Origin: Thioalkalivibrio sp. ALE14
GTDB taxonomy: Bacteria > Pseudomonadota > Gammaproteobacteria > Ectothiorhodospirales > Ectothiorhodospiraceae
Length of the DNA stretch: 64,000 nt
Assembly: GCF_000376845.1 (NCBI RefSeq)
Contig: NZ_AQXY01000029.1
Span: forward strand, 1 to 64,000
Direction of reading: 5' to 3'
The notes beneath the pieces were generated by a model. The model ran no database searches and was not told where the DNA came from. It worked only from the letters and a program-made list of their open reading frames with translations. The position numbers and the translations under genes are program-made. Positions within the stretch are counted from its first letter, which is position 1. Each line of letters opens with the position of its first letter. This document shows, piece by piece, positions 35,888 to 45,251 of the stretch.

Positions 35888-38059
35888 ATGCGCTTTTTCC
35901 GCAAGCCGGAAACCGATCAGGATCAGGACCGTCCCGCTGGTGAACAGACACCCGCCCCGGCCGAGGAGAAGAACGCAGGCAACCGTGCGCCCACGGCGGC
36001 ACGCCGAAGCCGTTCGTTGGGGGAAACCCTGGTCGAGACCGGCATCATCACGGACGACCAGCTGCAACAGGCGCTGGCGGAGCAGGAAAGCTCGGGGCGC
36101 AAGCTGGGCCGCGTGCTGACCGATCTGGGGCTTTGCACCCAGGAAGACATCGCCACGGCCTTGCAGGAACAGGTCCGGCGCATCCGTATCGGCGACCTGC
36201 TGATTGACTACGGCCACATCACCGAGACCGAACTTGAAGAGGCCCTCAAGCGCCAGAAGGGCAGCTCGCGCAAGCTGGGACAGGTCCTGATCGACATGGG
36301 GCTGGTGAGTCAGGCACAGATTCTCGACGTGCTGGCCGACCAACTGCAGATCCCGCAGGTGGATCTGCGCCGCTACCAGTTCGATCCCAACGTGGCCAAG
36401 CAGCTACCCGAGACGCTGGCACGGCGTTTCCGGGCCCTGCCCCTGTCCGAGGGGCGCGACGGCATCCTCGTCGCGATGGCCGATCCCACCGACATCTTCG
36501 CGCAGGACGAGATTGCCCGCAGTCTCGGCCAGCGCCCGCAGATCGCGGTCGTCGCCGAAGAAGACCTGCTGGCCACCCTGGATCGCGTGTACCGCCACAC
36601 CGAGGCGATCTCGCGGGTGGCCGAGGAGCTGTCGGAGGAGATCTCGCGCAGCGACTACGACCTCGACCAGCTGGTCGAGGCCGAGATGAAGGTCGATGCG
36701 CCGGTGGTGCGCCTGCTGCAGACCCTGTTCGAGGACGCCATCCAGACCGGTGCCTCGGATATCCACATCGAGCCCGACGAGAACGTGCTGCGCGTGCGCC
36801 AGCGCATCGATGGCGTCCTGCACGAACAGGAGTTCAAGGAACGCCAGATCGCCAACGCGCTGGTGTCGCGGCTGAAGATCATGGCGGGCCTGAACATCTC
36901 CGAGCGGCGTCTCCCGCAGGACGGGCGCTTTAATATCCGGGTGCGCGACCGTTCGATCGACGTCCGCGTGTCCACCCTGCCGCTGCAGTCCGGCGAATCG
37001 GTCGTCATGCGCCTGCTCGACCAGAGCACCGGCATCCTCGATCTGGACAAGCTGGGCATGCCACCGCATGTGCGCGAGCCGTTCGACCGCCTGCTGCGGC
37101 ATCCGCACGGGGTCATCCTCGTCACCGGGCCGACCGGCTCGGGCAAGACGACCACGCTCTATTCCGCCCTGCGCGCCATCAACGATTCCGGCAAGAAGAT
37201 CATCACCGTGGAAGACCCGGTGGAATACCGCATTCAGCGGGTCTGCCAGGTGCAGGTGAACAGCCGCATCGGTCTGGATTTCCCGCGGGTACTGCGCACC
37301 GCCCTGCGCCAGGACCCGGACGTCGTCCTGGTCGGCGAGATGCGCGACCGCGAGACCGCCGAGATCGGCGTACGCGCCGCGCTGACCGGCCACCTGGTCT
37401 TGTCGACCCTGCACACGAACGACGCCGTCTCCACGCCCATCCGGCTGCTCGACATGGGCGTGGAAGGCTACCTGCTGGCGCCCTCGATCGTGGGCGTGCT
37501 GGCGCAGCGCCTGGCCCGCCGCGTCTGCCCCGACTGCGCCGAGCCGGCCACCCCCGACCCTCGCGAGCTGGCCGCGCTCGCCGCCATCGACGACGACCCC
37601 GACTCCACGGCCAACTGGCGCCACGGAACCGGCTGCAACCGCTGCAACAACACCGGCGTCTCCGGTCGCATCGGCATCTACGAACTGCTGGAGCTGGATG
37701 GCGACATGGCCGCCGCGCTGCGGATCAATGACCATCAGGGGTTCAGCGAGGCCGCCCATCGGTCCCCCGGCTTTCGCACTCTCGGTCAGGTGGCCCTCGA
37801 TTATGCCCGTCAGGGCCTGATCCCCCTGGAGGAGGTCCTCCGGATCGCCGGCGAGTCCGCGCGTCTGGAGGACGAGGAAGACCCGCCGGCCGCCCCGCTG
37901 GAACCGGACTTCTCCGACCTTCCGGCTTTCCCGGACGACGCCCTCGACGGCAGTGCGGATCCGGAACCCTCGTCCCCCTCCACCCCGCCCTCCGCGCAAG
38001 ACTCAACCCCGCCAGAGGACGGTGACCTCGAGCTCCTGCCCCCGGACGGGGGGCGGTAG
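35888..38059 (+). CDS. mshE: MSHA assembly ATPase MshE with two tandem MshEN modules
   Basis: A 723-residue GspE/PilB-family extension ATPase. The N-terminus has four copies of the RLGxxLLxxG...LxxxLxxQ half-motif, at about 42-66, 71-95, 100-122 and 128-151; two copies make one c-di-GMP-binding MshEN module in Vibrio cholerae MshE, so two modules seem present. The GspE N-domain follows (IPQVDLRRYQF), then Walker A GPTGSGKT at 414-421, the Asp box VEDPVEY, Walker B DVVLVGEMRD, and a four-cysteine zinc site (CPDC ... CNRC). A proline-rich acidic tail of about 60 residues is added. The start at 35888 follows GAGGAAG. Confidence 0.93.
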   Translation: MRFFRKPETDQDQDRPAGEQTPAPAEEKNAGNRAPTAARRSRSLGETLVETGIITDDQLQQALAEQESSGRKLGRVLTDLGLCTQEDIATALQEQVRRIRIGDLLIDYGHITETELEEALKRQKGSSRKLGQVLIDMGLVSQAQILDVLADQLQIPQVDLRRYQFDPNVAKQLPETLARRFRALPLSEGRDGILVAMADPTDIFAQDEIARSLGQRPQIAVVAEEDLLATLDRVYRHTEAISRVAEELSEEISRSDYDLDQLVEAEMKVDAPVVRLLQTLFEDAIQTGASDIHIEPDENVLRVRQRIDGVLHEQEFKERQIANALVSRLKIMAGLNISERRLPQDGRFNIRVRDRSIDVRVSTLPLQSGESVVMRLLDQSTGILDLDKLGMPPHVREPFDRLLRHPHGVILVTGPTGSGKTTTLYSALRAINDSGKKIITVEDPVEYRIQRVCQVQVNSRIGLDFPRVLRTALRQDPDVVLVGEMRDRETAEIGVRAALTGHLVLSTLHTNDAVSTPIRLLDMGVEGYLLAPSIVGVLAQRLARRVCPDCAEPATPDPRELAALAAIDDDPDSTANWRHGTGCNRCNNTGVSGRIGIYELLELDGDMAAALRINDHQGFSEAAHRSPGFRTLGQVALDYARQGLIPLEEVLRIAGESARLEDEEDPPAAPLEPDFSDLPAFPDDALDGSADPEPSSPSTPPSAQDSTPPEDGDLELLPPDGGR

Positions 38060-38068
38060 GCGCCCACC

Positions 38069-39304
38069 ATGGCCCTGTTCCACTATCGCGCGCGTTCCTC
38101 CGCCGGCAGCATCCAGCAGGGGCAACTGGAGGCGGACTCGCCGGCCGGGGTCGCCCGCCGCCTGATGGGCGACGGTGCCACCCCGCTGGAGATCCGCCCG
38201 GCCAGTGATTCATCGACCACCTCCTCCGGCGCGGGAGGCACGCGCGCCCGCAAACGCAAGGCCACGGGCCGTCCACGCCTGGACGACCTGGAGCTGTTCG
38301 TCCGCCAGATGCACAGCCTGACCCGCGCCGGTGTCCCCATTGTGCGGGGCCTGCGCGGTGTCGCCGAGACCACGCACAACGCCCGGCTCTCGGACGCCGT
38401 CGGCCGCATGGCCGATGCCCTGGAGGCGGGGCGCGAGTTGTGGGCCGCGATGCGCGAGGAACCGAAGATCTTCCCGCCCCTGCTGGTCAACATGGTGCGC
38501 ATGGGCGAGAGCACGGGGCGCCTGGAAGAAACCTTTCAGCAACTGGCGTTCTACCTCGAACGCGAGCGCGAGACACGCCAGCAGATCAAGCAGGCCGTGC
38601 GCTACCCGATCTTCGTGCTGGTTGCGATCGCGGCGGCCTTCGTCATCATCAACGTGGTCGTCATCCCCGCCTTTGCCGGCATGTTCGAGCGCTTTGGCGC
38701 CGAGCTGCCCCTGCCCACGCGCATCCTGATGGGCACCTCTGATTTTACCGTTGCGTACTGGCCGTGGATGCTCGGGATCACGGTCGCGATCGCGCTCGGA
38801 TTCCTGCGCTGGATCCGCACGCGGCCCGGGCGCCTGTGGTGGGATCAAGCCAAACTCCGGCTCCCGATTGTCGGCTCCATCATCGAACGCGCCCTGCTCG
38901 CCCGGTTCTCCCGCGCCATGACCATGGCCTCGCGCTCCGGCATCCCGGTGCTCGACGGGCTGGAGGCCATTGGCCGCGCGGTGGACAACGCCTGGGTGGA
39001 AAACCGCGTGGACGAGATGCGCGCCAATCTGGAACGCGGCGAATCCCTGATCGGCGCCGCCGCCGGGACCGGCATGTTCACACCGCTGGTGCTGCAGATG
39101 ATCGCGGTGGGCGAAGAGACCGGACAGGTCGACGACATGATGGAAGAAGTCGCCCGCTTCTACGAGCAGGAGGTGGACTACGAACTGAAGACGCTATCCA
39201 GCTCCATCGAGCCGATCCTGATCGGCATCATCGGGGCCATGGTGCTGATCCTCGCCCTGGGCGTGTTCCTCCCCATGTGGGATCTCGGCGCTGCGGCCCT
39301 GTGA
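38069..39304 (+). CDS. mshG: MSHA inner-membrane platform protein MshG (GspF/PilC type)
   Basis: A 411-residue polytopic protein with two GspF domains (about 73-195 and 275-400, each with the LxxMxxSGIPxxxGL-type opening) and three membrane helices near 178, 230 and 385. The platform protein is turned or pushed by MshE to extract pilins. It begins 9 bp after mshE and is clearly cotranscribed. Confidence 0.92.
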   Translation: MALFHYRARSSAGSIQQGQLEADSPAGVARRLMGDGATPLEIRPASDSSTTSSGAGGTRARKRKATGRPRLDDLELFVRQMHSLTRAGVPIVRGLRGVAETTHNARLSDAVGRMADALEAGRELWAAMREEPKIFPPLLVNMVRMGESTGRLEETFQQLAFYLERERETRQQIKQAVRYPIFVLVAIAAAFVIINVVVIPAFAGMFERFGAELPLPTRILMGTSDFTVAYWPWMLGITVAIALGFLRWIRTRPGRLWWDQAKLRLPIVGSIIERALLARFSRAMTMASRSGIPVLDGLEAIGRAVDNAWVENRVDEMRANLERGESLIGAAAGTGMFTPLVLQMIAVGEETGQVDDMMEEVARFYEQEVDYELKTLSSSIEPILIGIIGAMVLILALGVFLPMWDLGAAAL

Positions 39305-39436
39305 GCCGCAAAACGCCAGGCGACACCTGCAGGCCTCGGCTGGACGCGCGCAGCTTGGCTCATGCTAGACTCGCGCAAACAGTGAATTGAGTCACATACA
39401 ACAAGCAGTTCCTGACCACCAAGGGGAGAATCCAAC

Positions 39437-39835
39437 ATGCAGCCCAAGACCGACTTCCTGCAGGCCCGCCGCAGCCGCGGCTTTACGCTGATCGAACTGG
39501 TCATCGTCCTGATCATCATCGGCGTCCTCGCCGCCGTCGCCGCCCCGCGCTTCATCGATTTCTCCAGCGATGCCGAAGAAGCCGCGCTGGAAAGCCAAGC
39601 GTCTAACCTTACCTCAGCCAACACCATTAACGTCGCGGCCTGCCGCCTGAACAAGACTGAATGCATTGCAGTGGGTGACTGCAGCGATGCGCCCAATCTT
39701 GTCGACAACTTTGACACTACTCGGTACTCCATCACCGCTACCACGATTGCTGATGGGGAAACCGAGGCTTGCACCCTGACCGCCGACAATACTGGCGAAA
39801 CCACGACGTTCCAGCTGACTGGCACCAGCAACTAG
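39437..39835 (+). CDS. mshA: Major type IV pilin, MshA-like
   Basis: A 132-residue prepilin: leader MQPKTDFLQARRSRG, then FTLIELVIVLIIIGVLAAVA with Glu at +5. The mature pilin is about 117 residues with four cysteines after position 60. The AAGGGGAG run lies 11 bp before the ATG. From about base 39600 the coding sequence is visibly richer in A and T than the surrounding genes. A strong hairpin follows at 39877. The size fits MshA, although B/A cannot be told apart by sequence alone. Confidence 0.88.
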   Translation: MQPKTDFLQARRSRGFTLIELVIVLIIIGVLAAVAAPRFIDFSSDAEEAALESQASNLTSANTINVAACRLNKTECIAVGDCSDAPNLVDNFDTTRYSITATTIADGETEACTLTADNTGETTTFQLTGTSN

Positions 39836-39876
39836 CGTTCTACGCACATCTGTTCGCTATCGGGCTATATGCCCCT

Positions 39877-39904
39877 GAAGAAGCCGGCTAAAGCCGGCTT
39901 CTTC
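39877..39904 (+). terminator. Strong hairpin after mshA, probable terminator
   Basis: GAAGAAGCCGGC-TAAA-GCCGGCTTCTTC is a perfect 12-bp stem with a 4-base loop, 41 bp after the mshA stop. The trailing bases lack a long T run, so it could also stabilise pilin mRNA. Confidence 0.75.
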
Positions 39905-40026
39905 GCGTTGAGGTCATCAAGGGGGCACCTTGCCGTTTGCCTGCCGGGCATCCCCACATTTCAAGGTTTCCCGACCTTTGCCGTTAACCGGGATGAGTCA
40001 TCCAATCACCCCGACGCGATGGTGGA

Positions 40027-40236
40027 TTGCCTGTGCGAACGAACCGCCACTTCCCTGAGGCTGCGGACCTGTTGCAGGTTTCCCTGCCGCATGCCGGGGC
40101 CTCCTCCAAGTCCAGTGACGTCTCCCGCCGCTCGGAGTACCGGATCGACCGCTCCAGGACGTGCAGCCTGGCCGACGCGGAACTCCTGCGACTGACCACC
40201 GAAACCCTGCAACTGATCCGCCAGCTGCGGATTTGA
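40027..40236 (+). CDS. Possible small protein, unrecognised
   Basis: A 69-codon frame from TTG at 40027 with high-GC codon use and a C-terminal helix LADAELLRLTTETLQLIRQL. Antisense frames of similar length exist in the same stretch and there is no family match or clear ribosome site. It lies in the otherwise empty 39905-40329 region. Existence is doubtful. Confidence 0.25.
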   Translation: MPVRTNRHFPEAADLLQVSLPHAGASSKSSDVSRRSEYRIDRSRTCSLADAELLRLTTETLQLIRQLRI

Positions 40237-40329
40237 GCCATCCGCCCTGATCCGGGCACCCGCAGCGGATCGCCAATCATCCTCCGGGTCGACGTGCCTC
40301 GATGTACGTGGCAGTCCGCCGGGCGCAGG

Positions 40330-40779
40330 CTACTTCGCGTTCTGCGCGAGCCATCGGTCCAGGGCATTACCGAAGGCCTGCCGGTCGCGCGGACCCAGCG
40401 CCGCGGGGCCGCCGGTCTCGACCCCGCTGGAGCGCAGGGTGTCCATGAAATCACGCATGCTGAGGCGTTCGCGGATGTTGTCGCGGGTGTAGAGCTCCCC
40501 GCGCGGGTTCAGCGCCTGACCACCCTTCTCGATCACCTCCGCGGCCAGCGGGATGTCGGCGGTGATCACCAGATCCCCGGCGGCGAGACGCCGGACGATC
40601 TCGTTGTCGGCCACGTCGAAGCCGGCGCCCACCTGGATCGAGTCGATGAGCTTCGACGGCGGGGTACGCATCGGCTGATTCGCCACCAGGGTCATGGGCG
40701 TACCCGTCCGTTTCGCGGCGCGAAACAGGATCTCCTTGATGACTGCGGGACACGCGTCCGCGTCGACCCAGATCTTCAT
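40330..40779 (-). CDS. yaiI: YaiI/YqxD family protein (DUF188)
   Basis: A 149-residue protein with the family opening [18 protein letters not shown] and the blocks [12 protein letters not shown] and [16 protein letters not shown]. This is a PIN-like fold with conserved aspartates, and the function is not established. The start at 40779 follows AAGGAG at 5 bp. It is convergent with the preceding plus-strand genes. Confidence 0.93.
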   Translation of the reverse strand: MKIWVDADACPAVIKEILFRAAKRTGTPMTLVANQPMRTPPSKLIDSIQVGAGFDVADNEIVRRLAAGDLVITADIPLAAEVIEKGGQALNPRGELYTRDNIRERLSMRDFMDTLRSSGVETGGPAALGPRDRQAFGNALDRWLAQNAK

Positions 40780-40954
40780 GTGTCTCCTTCCCGAGAGGTA
40801 TCCAGTAGCCGGGTGCAGGGTAGTCGTTTGCGGCGCCGGGCACATTCCGGGGCGCTCCGGATTGGCGCCAAGGGGGAACACATGCTATCGGCTGGGAAGA
40901 CATCCACCAATATGCTTGCACCCCGTCAGGGACAAGCCCCGCAAGGAGTTGCGC

Positions 40955-41397
40955 ATGGGAATCGAAGTCACCGGCATTCTGGGTCTGATCTGGCTGCTGA
41001 TCGTGATTTAGGGAAACACTGATCAATGCACACACTCGCGCTCGAGTCGCTTTTGCGTGCGAACAAGGCGTGGTGACTGCCGTGCAGTCATTCTGCACAA
41101 GGGAACCGCAACGCCGCGCGCAAAAGCGGCCGAGCCCCTTCGGGGTTGGCACCCCACGTTCCCCGATCCTACGTTGCGCCGCTTGCGGGTAGAACCACTA
41201 CCCGCTGCACGCCGCGCCTTGCCTCGGAAAACCTGGGGTGCCAACGCGAGTGTGTGCATTGATCAGTGTTTCCCTAAGCCATCGTGCGCACCGCGCAAAG
41301 CCCCGCAAGCCCCCTCGTTAAGGTGCTGTGGATCCTGATCCTGCTGTTCCTGCCGCTGCTGGGACTGATCGCCTGGCTGTTGCTGGGACCCAAATAG
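40955..41397 (+). pseudogene. PLDc_N-type small membrane protein split by an M-element
   Basis: The 5' part (40955-41009) encodes MGIEVTGILGLIWLLIVI and ends at a TAG formed at the element junction. After the element (41010-41275), the frame resumes at 41278 as AIVRTAQSPASPLVKVLWIL and runs to a stop at 41397 (ending LIAWLLLGPK). Joined, the halves give a complete two-helix protein of the PLD-nuclease N-terminal/immunity-like type of about 58 residues. Joining the flanks exactly leaves TAA as the junction codon, so one base there is unresolved. AAGGAG precedes the ATG. The gene is surely disrupted. Confidence 0.82.
41010..41275. repeat. M-element copy 3, inside the PLDc_N-type gene
   Basis: 266 bp, the shortest copy. 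It begins AGGGAAACACTGATCAATG and ends CATTGATCAGTGTTTCCCT; the termini are near-perfect inverses over about 31 bp. It holds the GTGCAGTCATTCTGCAC hairpin and a GGTAGAACCACTACC hairpin. It is the clearest case showing that this family inserts into genes. Confidence 0.9.
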
Positions 41398-41405
41398 GTC
41401 CCGCT

Positions 41406-42890
41406 TCAGAGCCGGCGCAGGAATTCCGCCAGATCGACGTCCTGGCCATCCAGTTCGCGCAGCCGCGCGAGCAGCGCATCCTGCGACCCGAAGCGTTTGT
41501 GATCAAAGCCGGGGGCGCGACGTGCCCTTGGCGCGCCCCCCGCACCCGGTCCCGCGCCGGCGCTACGCCAGCCGAAGTCCGGAGGCTGGGTGGATTTCGG
41601 CGCAACCAGATCGGCACCCCGCCCCACGCGCGACGGCGGGTGCGTCGGAGCGTCGGCGTCCAATACTTCACGCAGTGCGACATCATCCGGGGCCTCGGGT
41701 ACCGCCTGCGGGTCTGACGGTGCGTCGGCCGGCGGCTCGTGCCCCTCGATGGCCTCGATGGCCGATTGCCCGGTCCGCACGCGGTACTGCTCGTGCAGGG
41801 CGCTCAGGACACTGGCCAGCCCTTCCGGATCCGCGACTTCCAGAGCGGTCTCGAAGGCCATGCGCAACTGATTCAGGGCCAGCACGGGATCGTCCGTCGT
41901 CGGCGGAGCCTCGACCGGCGCGGAATCACCGGCCGCGCCATCCTCCGGCTCATCCCCCGGCTCAGCGGCGGTATCCCGTTCGGCGTTTGCGTGCATGTCG
42001 GGCGCGGAGCCAGCGCCGGGTTCCATCTCGACAGCGGCTTCTGGACCGGACGACATCGCGAATCGGCCCCGCCAGAAGCGGCTGAACGCCGAATCGGACC
42101 CTCGGGGCGGGTCGTCGTCCAAGGCGTTGGCCAGGCGCTGAAAGGGCCGCGCGGAGGGGTCGCCCTCGGCGAACAGGGCGACCGGGTGCTGCAGCGTGAC
42201 CGCGGTGCGCAGACTCTCGTCGCGCTGGACAAAGCCGAGGAAATCGACGCGCGTGTGCAGGTATTTCTCCACCGCGTTACCGAACCGCTGGAACACGCTG
42301 CGCGCCTCGGCCACATCCGTGACCATGTTGACGACGACCCGCACATCCAGTGGCTGCTGGCGCAGCGCCAGTTTCAGCAACGAGAAGGCATCGGTCAGGG
42401 AGGTCGGCTCGGGGGTCAATACCAGCAGGACCTGATGACTGGCGGCAAGAAAATCGAGCGTCGTGTCGCCGATCCCGGCGGCCGTATCCAGCAGCAGGTC
42501 GTCGAAGTCCTGCTCGATACGCCCCAGCTCCGTGACCAGGCGCCTCTGGTGCGCATCGCCGAGCTCGGCATACTCGCGAATCCCACTGGCACCCGGGATG
42601 ATCTGCACCCCGTGCGGCCCTTCCAGGAGGATATCCTCGATGTCGCACTCACCCGCCAGCACCTCGGGCAGGCCCCGCTCCGGACGCAGCCCCAGCAGGA
42701 TGTTGACGTTGGCCAGACCGGTATCGCCGTCGAGGATCAAGACGCGACGGCCCCGCCGCGCAAGGGTGATGCCGAGGTTCACGGCGATACTGGATTTGCC
42801 CACTCCGCCCTTGCCGCTGGCCACCGCCAGAACCCGCGGCCGTGCAACAGCCGCGGACCGGGGATCCGCCGGGCCATTCCGATCGGGCAT
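41406..42890 (-). CDS. MinD/ParA-superfamily ATPase, FlhG/FleN-like, with long C-terminal extension
   Basis: A 494-residue protein. Residues 15-270 are a MinD/FlhG-type ATPase: deviant Walker A SGKGGVGKSS, switch LDGDTGLANVNILLG, and DDLLLDTAAGIGD. The rest (about 280-494) is an acidic, proline-rich extension with a conserved-looking helical piece (LRMAFETALEVADPEGLASVL) and an RLRELDGQDVDLAEFLRRL tail. FlhG homologues position flagella or pili at poles; this one stands near the pilus genes and has no flagellar neighbours. The start at 42890 follows AGGAAG at 7 bp. It is divergent from the HDOD kinase. Confidence 0.82.
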   Translation of the reverse strand: MPDRNGPADPRSAAVARPRVLAVASGKGGVGKSSIAVNLGITLARRGRRVLILDGDTGLANVNILLGLRPERGLPEVLAGECDIEDILLEGPHGVQIIPGASGIREYAELGDAHQRRLVTELGRIEQDFDDLLLDTAAGIGDTTLDFLAASHQVLLVLTPEPTSLTDAFSLLKLALRQQPLDVRVVVNMVTDVAEARSVFQRFGNAVEKYLHTRVDFLGFVQRDESLRTAVTLQHPVALFAEGDPSARPFQRLANALDDDPPRGSDSAFSRFWRGRFAMSSGPEAAVEMEPGAGSAPDMHANAERDTAAEPGDEPEDGAAGDSAPVEAPPTTDDPVLALNQLRMAFETALEVADPEGLASVLSALHEQYRVRTGQSAIEAIEGHEPPADAPSDPQAVPEAPDDVALREVLDADAPTHPPSRVGRGADLVAPKSTQPPDFGWRSAGAGPGAGGAPRARRAPGFDHKRFGSQDALLARLRELDGQDVDLAEFLRRL

Positions 42891-43103
42891 TGTGGCTTCC
42901 TGCATCGCGCTCATCGGCATCAGCAAAAGAATGACGGCGAACTTACGGCGCGTCTACCCCATTCGGTGGCACGGGGAAAGACTGCACAGTATAGTCGGGC
43001 ATTAGTAGCGGCCTGCGAACAGGGGAGCACACGGCCCCTGCGTCAGGTACGCGCATCGGGCAACAGGGGCGGCAGGTCTCCTGCAGCGTCACCGGGGAGC
43101 AGC

Positions 43104-45188
43104 ATGGCAAGCGTCAACACGGCAACGGAGGCACTACCCAGCCTGCCCCAGGCGCTGATTCCCGTACTCGACGCGACCCAGACCGACGAGGCCGATTTTC
43201 AATCCCTGGCCCGCGCCATCCTGCAGGATGCCGGGATGTCCGGCCGCCTGCTGCAGGCCGCCAACTCCCCGTTCTACTATCGCGGTTCCCCCTGCCGCAC
43301 CATCGACCGCGCCCTGTTCAGCCTGGGGCTGGACACGGTGCGCAGCCTGGCCCTGACCGCTGCGATCCAGCAGCTGTTCGGCGAGTTCGGCCCGCGACAC
43401 CGCGGCTATCTGCGGGTGGTCTGGCGCCGCGCCCTGACTACGGCCAACCTCGCTCAGGCACTCTCGACCCTGACCCGCTACCCGCGCCCGGAGGAGGCCT
43501 ACCTGGCCGGGCTGCTGATCGACATCGGCCGCCTGATGCGCCTGGTGGAGGACGAGGGACACTACTGGCCCATCCTGCAGTCGGCGGAAGACGACGCGCA
43601 CCTGGTCATCGCGGAGCGCGATACGTACGGCCAGCACTATGGCGAACTGGGCGGGGAGTGCCTCGAGACCTGGGGCCTCGGCCGGTTTGTCGCCGATGCC
43701 GTGCGCTACCACATGGAACCCGCCGAACGCGTGCGCGATGCCCACCACCTCGTAAAGCTGGTGAACCTCGCCCATGCCCTGGGCTGCCTGCCACCCACCC
43801 TCTCCGCCACCGCCGAAGCCCGGTGCAACGAGGCCGCACTGGCGGCCGCCGACACCCTGTTCGGGCTGAACGAAGGGCTGGCACGCGAACTTCGTGGCCG
43901 GGTGGCCGAGGACGTCCAGCGGATTGCCGGTTCTCTGGAGATCGACCTGGAGCCTTCCGCGACGGAGCCCGAGCCGGAATCCTCCGACCGCACCGCCGAA
44001 CGCGCCCTTGGGGCGCGGGTCCGCGATCTCACCGAACTGGAGCGGGTCAACGGCGAACTGGCCCGCGCGGCCAGCCTGCAGGAACGCTGCATGGCCGCCC
44101 GCCGGACCCTGTTTCTGACGCTGGGGATCAGCCAGAGCCTGCTGTTCCTGGTGGACGAGGACCAGGAATCGGTCTCGGCCTGGGTGGAGGACGACGAGAC
44201 CCCCGATTTCACCCTGCCGTTGCTGCCCGGCCGCAGCCTGGTGACCGACACCCTGCTGGACCGCGAGATCCTGCGTCACGAGGAGGAAAACGCCACCGGC
44301 CTCCCGGTCATCGACCAGCAATTGTTCCGCCTGTGCGAGGCCGAACGACTGTGGAGCTTTCCCATGCTGACCGATGGCCACCAGCCCACCGGCGTGCTGA
44401 TCCTGGGGCTGACGCATCGCCAGGCTGAGGAGCTGGAGGCCCGCAGTGACTTTATCCGCTCCCTGACCCGCGAGATCGCCCGCGCCCTGAGCCAGCCCAC
44501 CCCCACCGCCTCCCCCGGCGATGCGGAGACTGCACAACGGATCCGCGAGACCGTGCACGAGGCGGGCAATCCGCTCAGCATCATCCAGAACTACCTGGGC
44601 GTGCTCCATCACAAACTGGGCGAGGAACACGAGGCGCGCCACGAGCTGGGCCTGATCAAGGACGAGATCGACCGGGTGGGCCGCATCCTGCTCCGCCTGC
44701 GCGACCCGGACGCCGCCCCGGTCGACGATGCCGGCCCGACTTCCCTGAACGCCCTGGTGCGTCAGGTCGCGGACATCGTCGACGGCTCTCTGTGCCGCAC
44801 CCGGGGGATCCAGCTACACCTGGATCTAAGCCCGTCCGACCCGCCGCTCTCCGTGCCGGCGGATCACGTGCGCCAGATCCTGACCAATCTGCTGAAGAAC
44901 GCCGCGGAGGCCCAGGCCGAAGGCGGCGAGATCACCATCGCCACCCGGGCGCCGACCACGGTCAATGGCCGCCGCGTGGTCCCTTTGTCGGTCGCCGACA
45001 AGGGCCCCGGCCTGCCCCCGGCGGTCCAGGCCGCCGCCTTTAGCCCGGTGGAATCCACCAAGGGCCCGGGTCATTCCGGTCTCGGGCTCAGTATCGTCAA
45101 GCGTCTCACCGAAGAGATCGGTGCGACACTCACCTTCACCAGCGGGAGCGCCGGGACGCGCTTCGAGATCGCCCTGCCCCTGGTTTAA
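43104..45188 (+). CDS. HDOD-GAF histidine kinase
   Basis: A 694-residue signalling protein. It has an HDOD domain (about 15-215, with DAGMSGRLLQAANSPFY and AYLAGLLIDIGRLM), a GAF-like domain (about 330-470), then a histidine-kinase core with H485 in VHEAGNPLSIIQNY, an N box LTNLLKNAAEAQA and G boxes ADKGPGLP and HSGLGLSIVKRL. No membrane segment is seen, so the sensor is cytoplasmic. The start at 43104 follows GGGGAG. The next gene, 63 bp downstream, is a receiver-GGDEF-EAL protein, a natural phosphorylation partner. Confidence 0.88.
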   Translation: MASVNTATEALPSLPQALIPVLDATQTDEADFQSLARAILQDAGMSGRLLQAANSPFYYRGSPCRTIDRALFSLGLDTVRSLALTAAIQQLFGEFGPRHRGYLRVVWRRALTTANLAQALSTLTRYPRPEEAYLAGLLIDIGRLMRLVEDEGHYWPILQSAEDDAHLVIAERDTYGQHYGELGGECLETWGLGRFVADAVRYHMEPAERVRDAHHLVKLVNLAHALGCLPPTLSATAEARCNEAALAAADTLFGLNEGLARELRGRVAEDVQRIAGSLEIDLEPSATEPEPESSDRTAERALGARVRDLTELERVNGELARAASLQERCMAARRTLFLTLGISQSLLFLVDEDQESVSAWVEDDETPDFTLPLLPGRSLVTDTLLDREILRHEEENATGLPVIDQQLFRLCEAERLWSFPMLTDGHQPTGVLILGLTHRQAEELEARSDFIRSLTREIARALSQPTPTASPGDAETAQRIRETVHEAGNPLSIIQNYLGVLHHKLGEEHEARHELGLIKDEIDRVGRILLRLRDPDAAPVDDAGPTSLNALVRQVADIVDGSLCRTRGIQLHLDLSPSDPPLSVPADHVRQILTNLLKNAAEAQAEGGEITIATRAPTTVNGRRVVPLSVADKGPGLPPAVQAAAFSPVESTKGPGHSGLGLSIVKRLTEEIGATLTFTSGSAGTRFEIALPLV

Positions 45189-45251
45189 CCGGGCTCGGCG
45201 AACGCATCAGGGACGACGCGGCCATGACCCATCCCTAACCCCGAGGCTCTG

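Noticed and set aside
41739-43103. Long N-terminal extension of the HDOD kinase frame
   Set aside because: This part is antisense to the FlhG-like gene. The kinase has a good ribosome site and family start at 43104.
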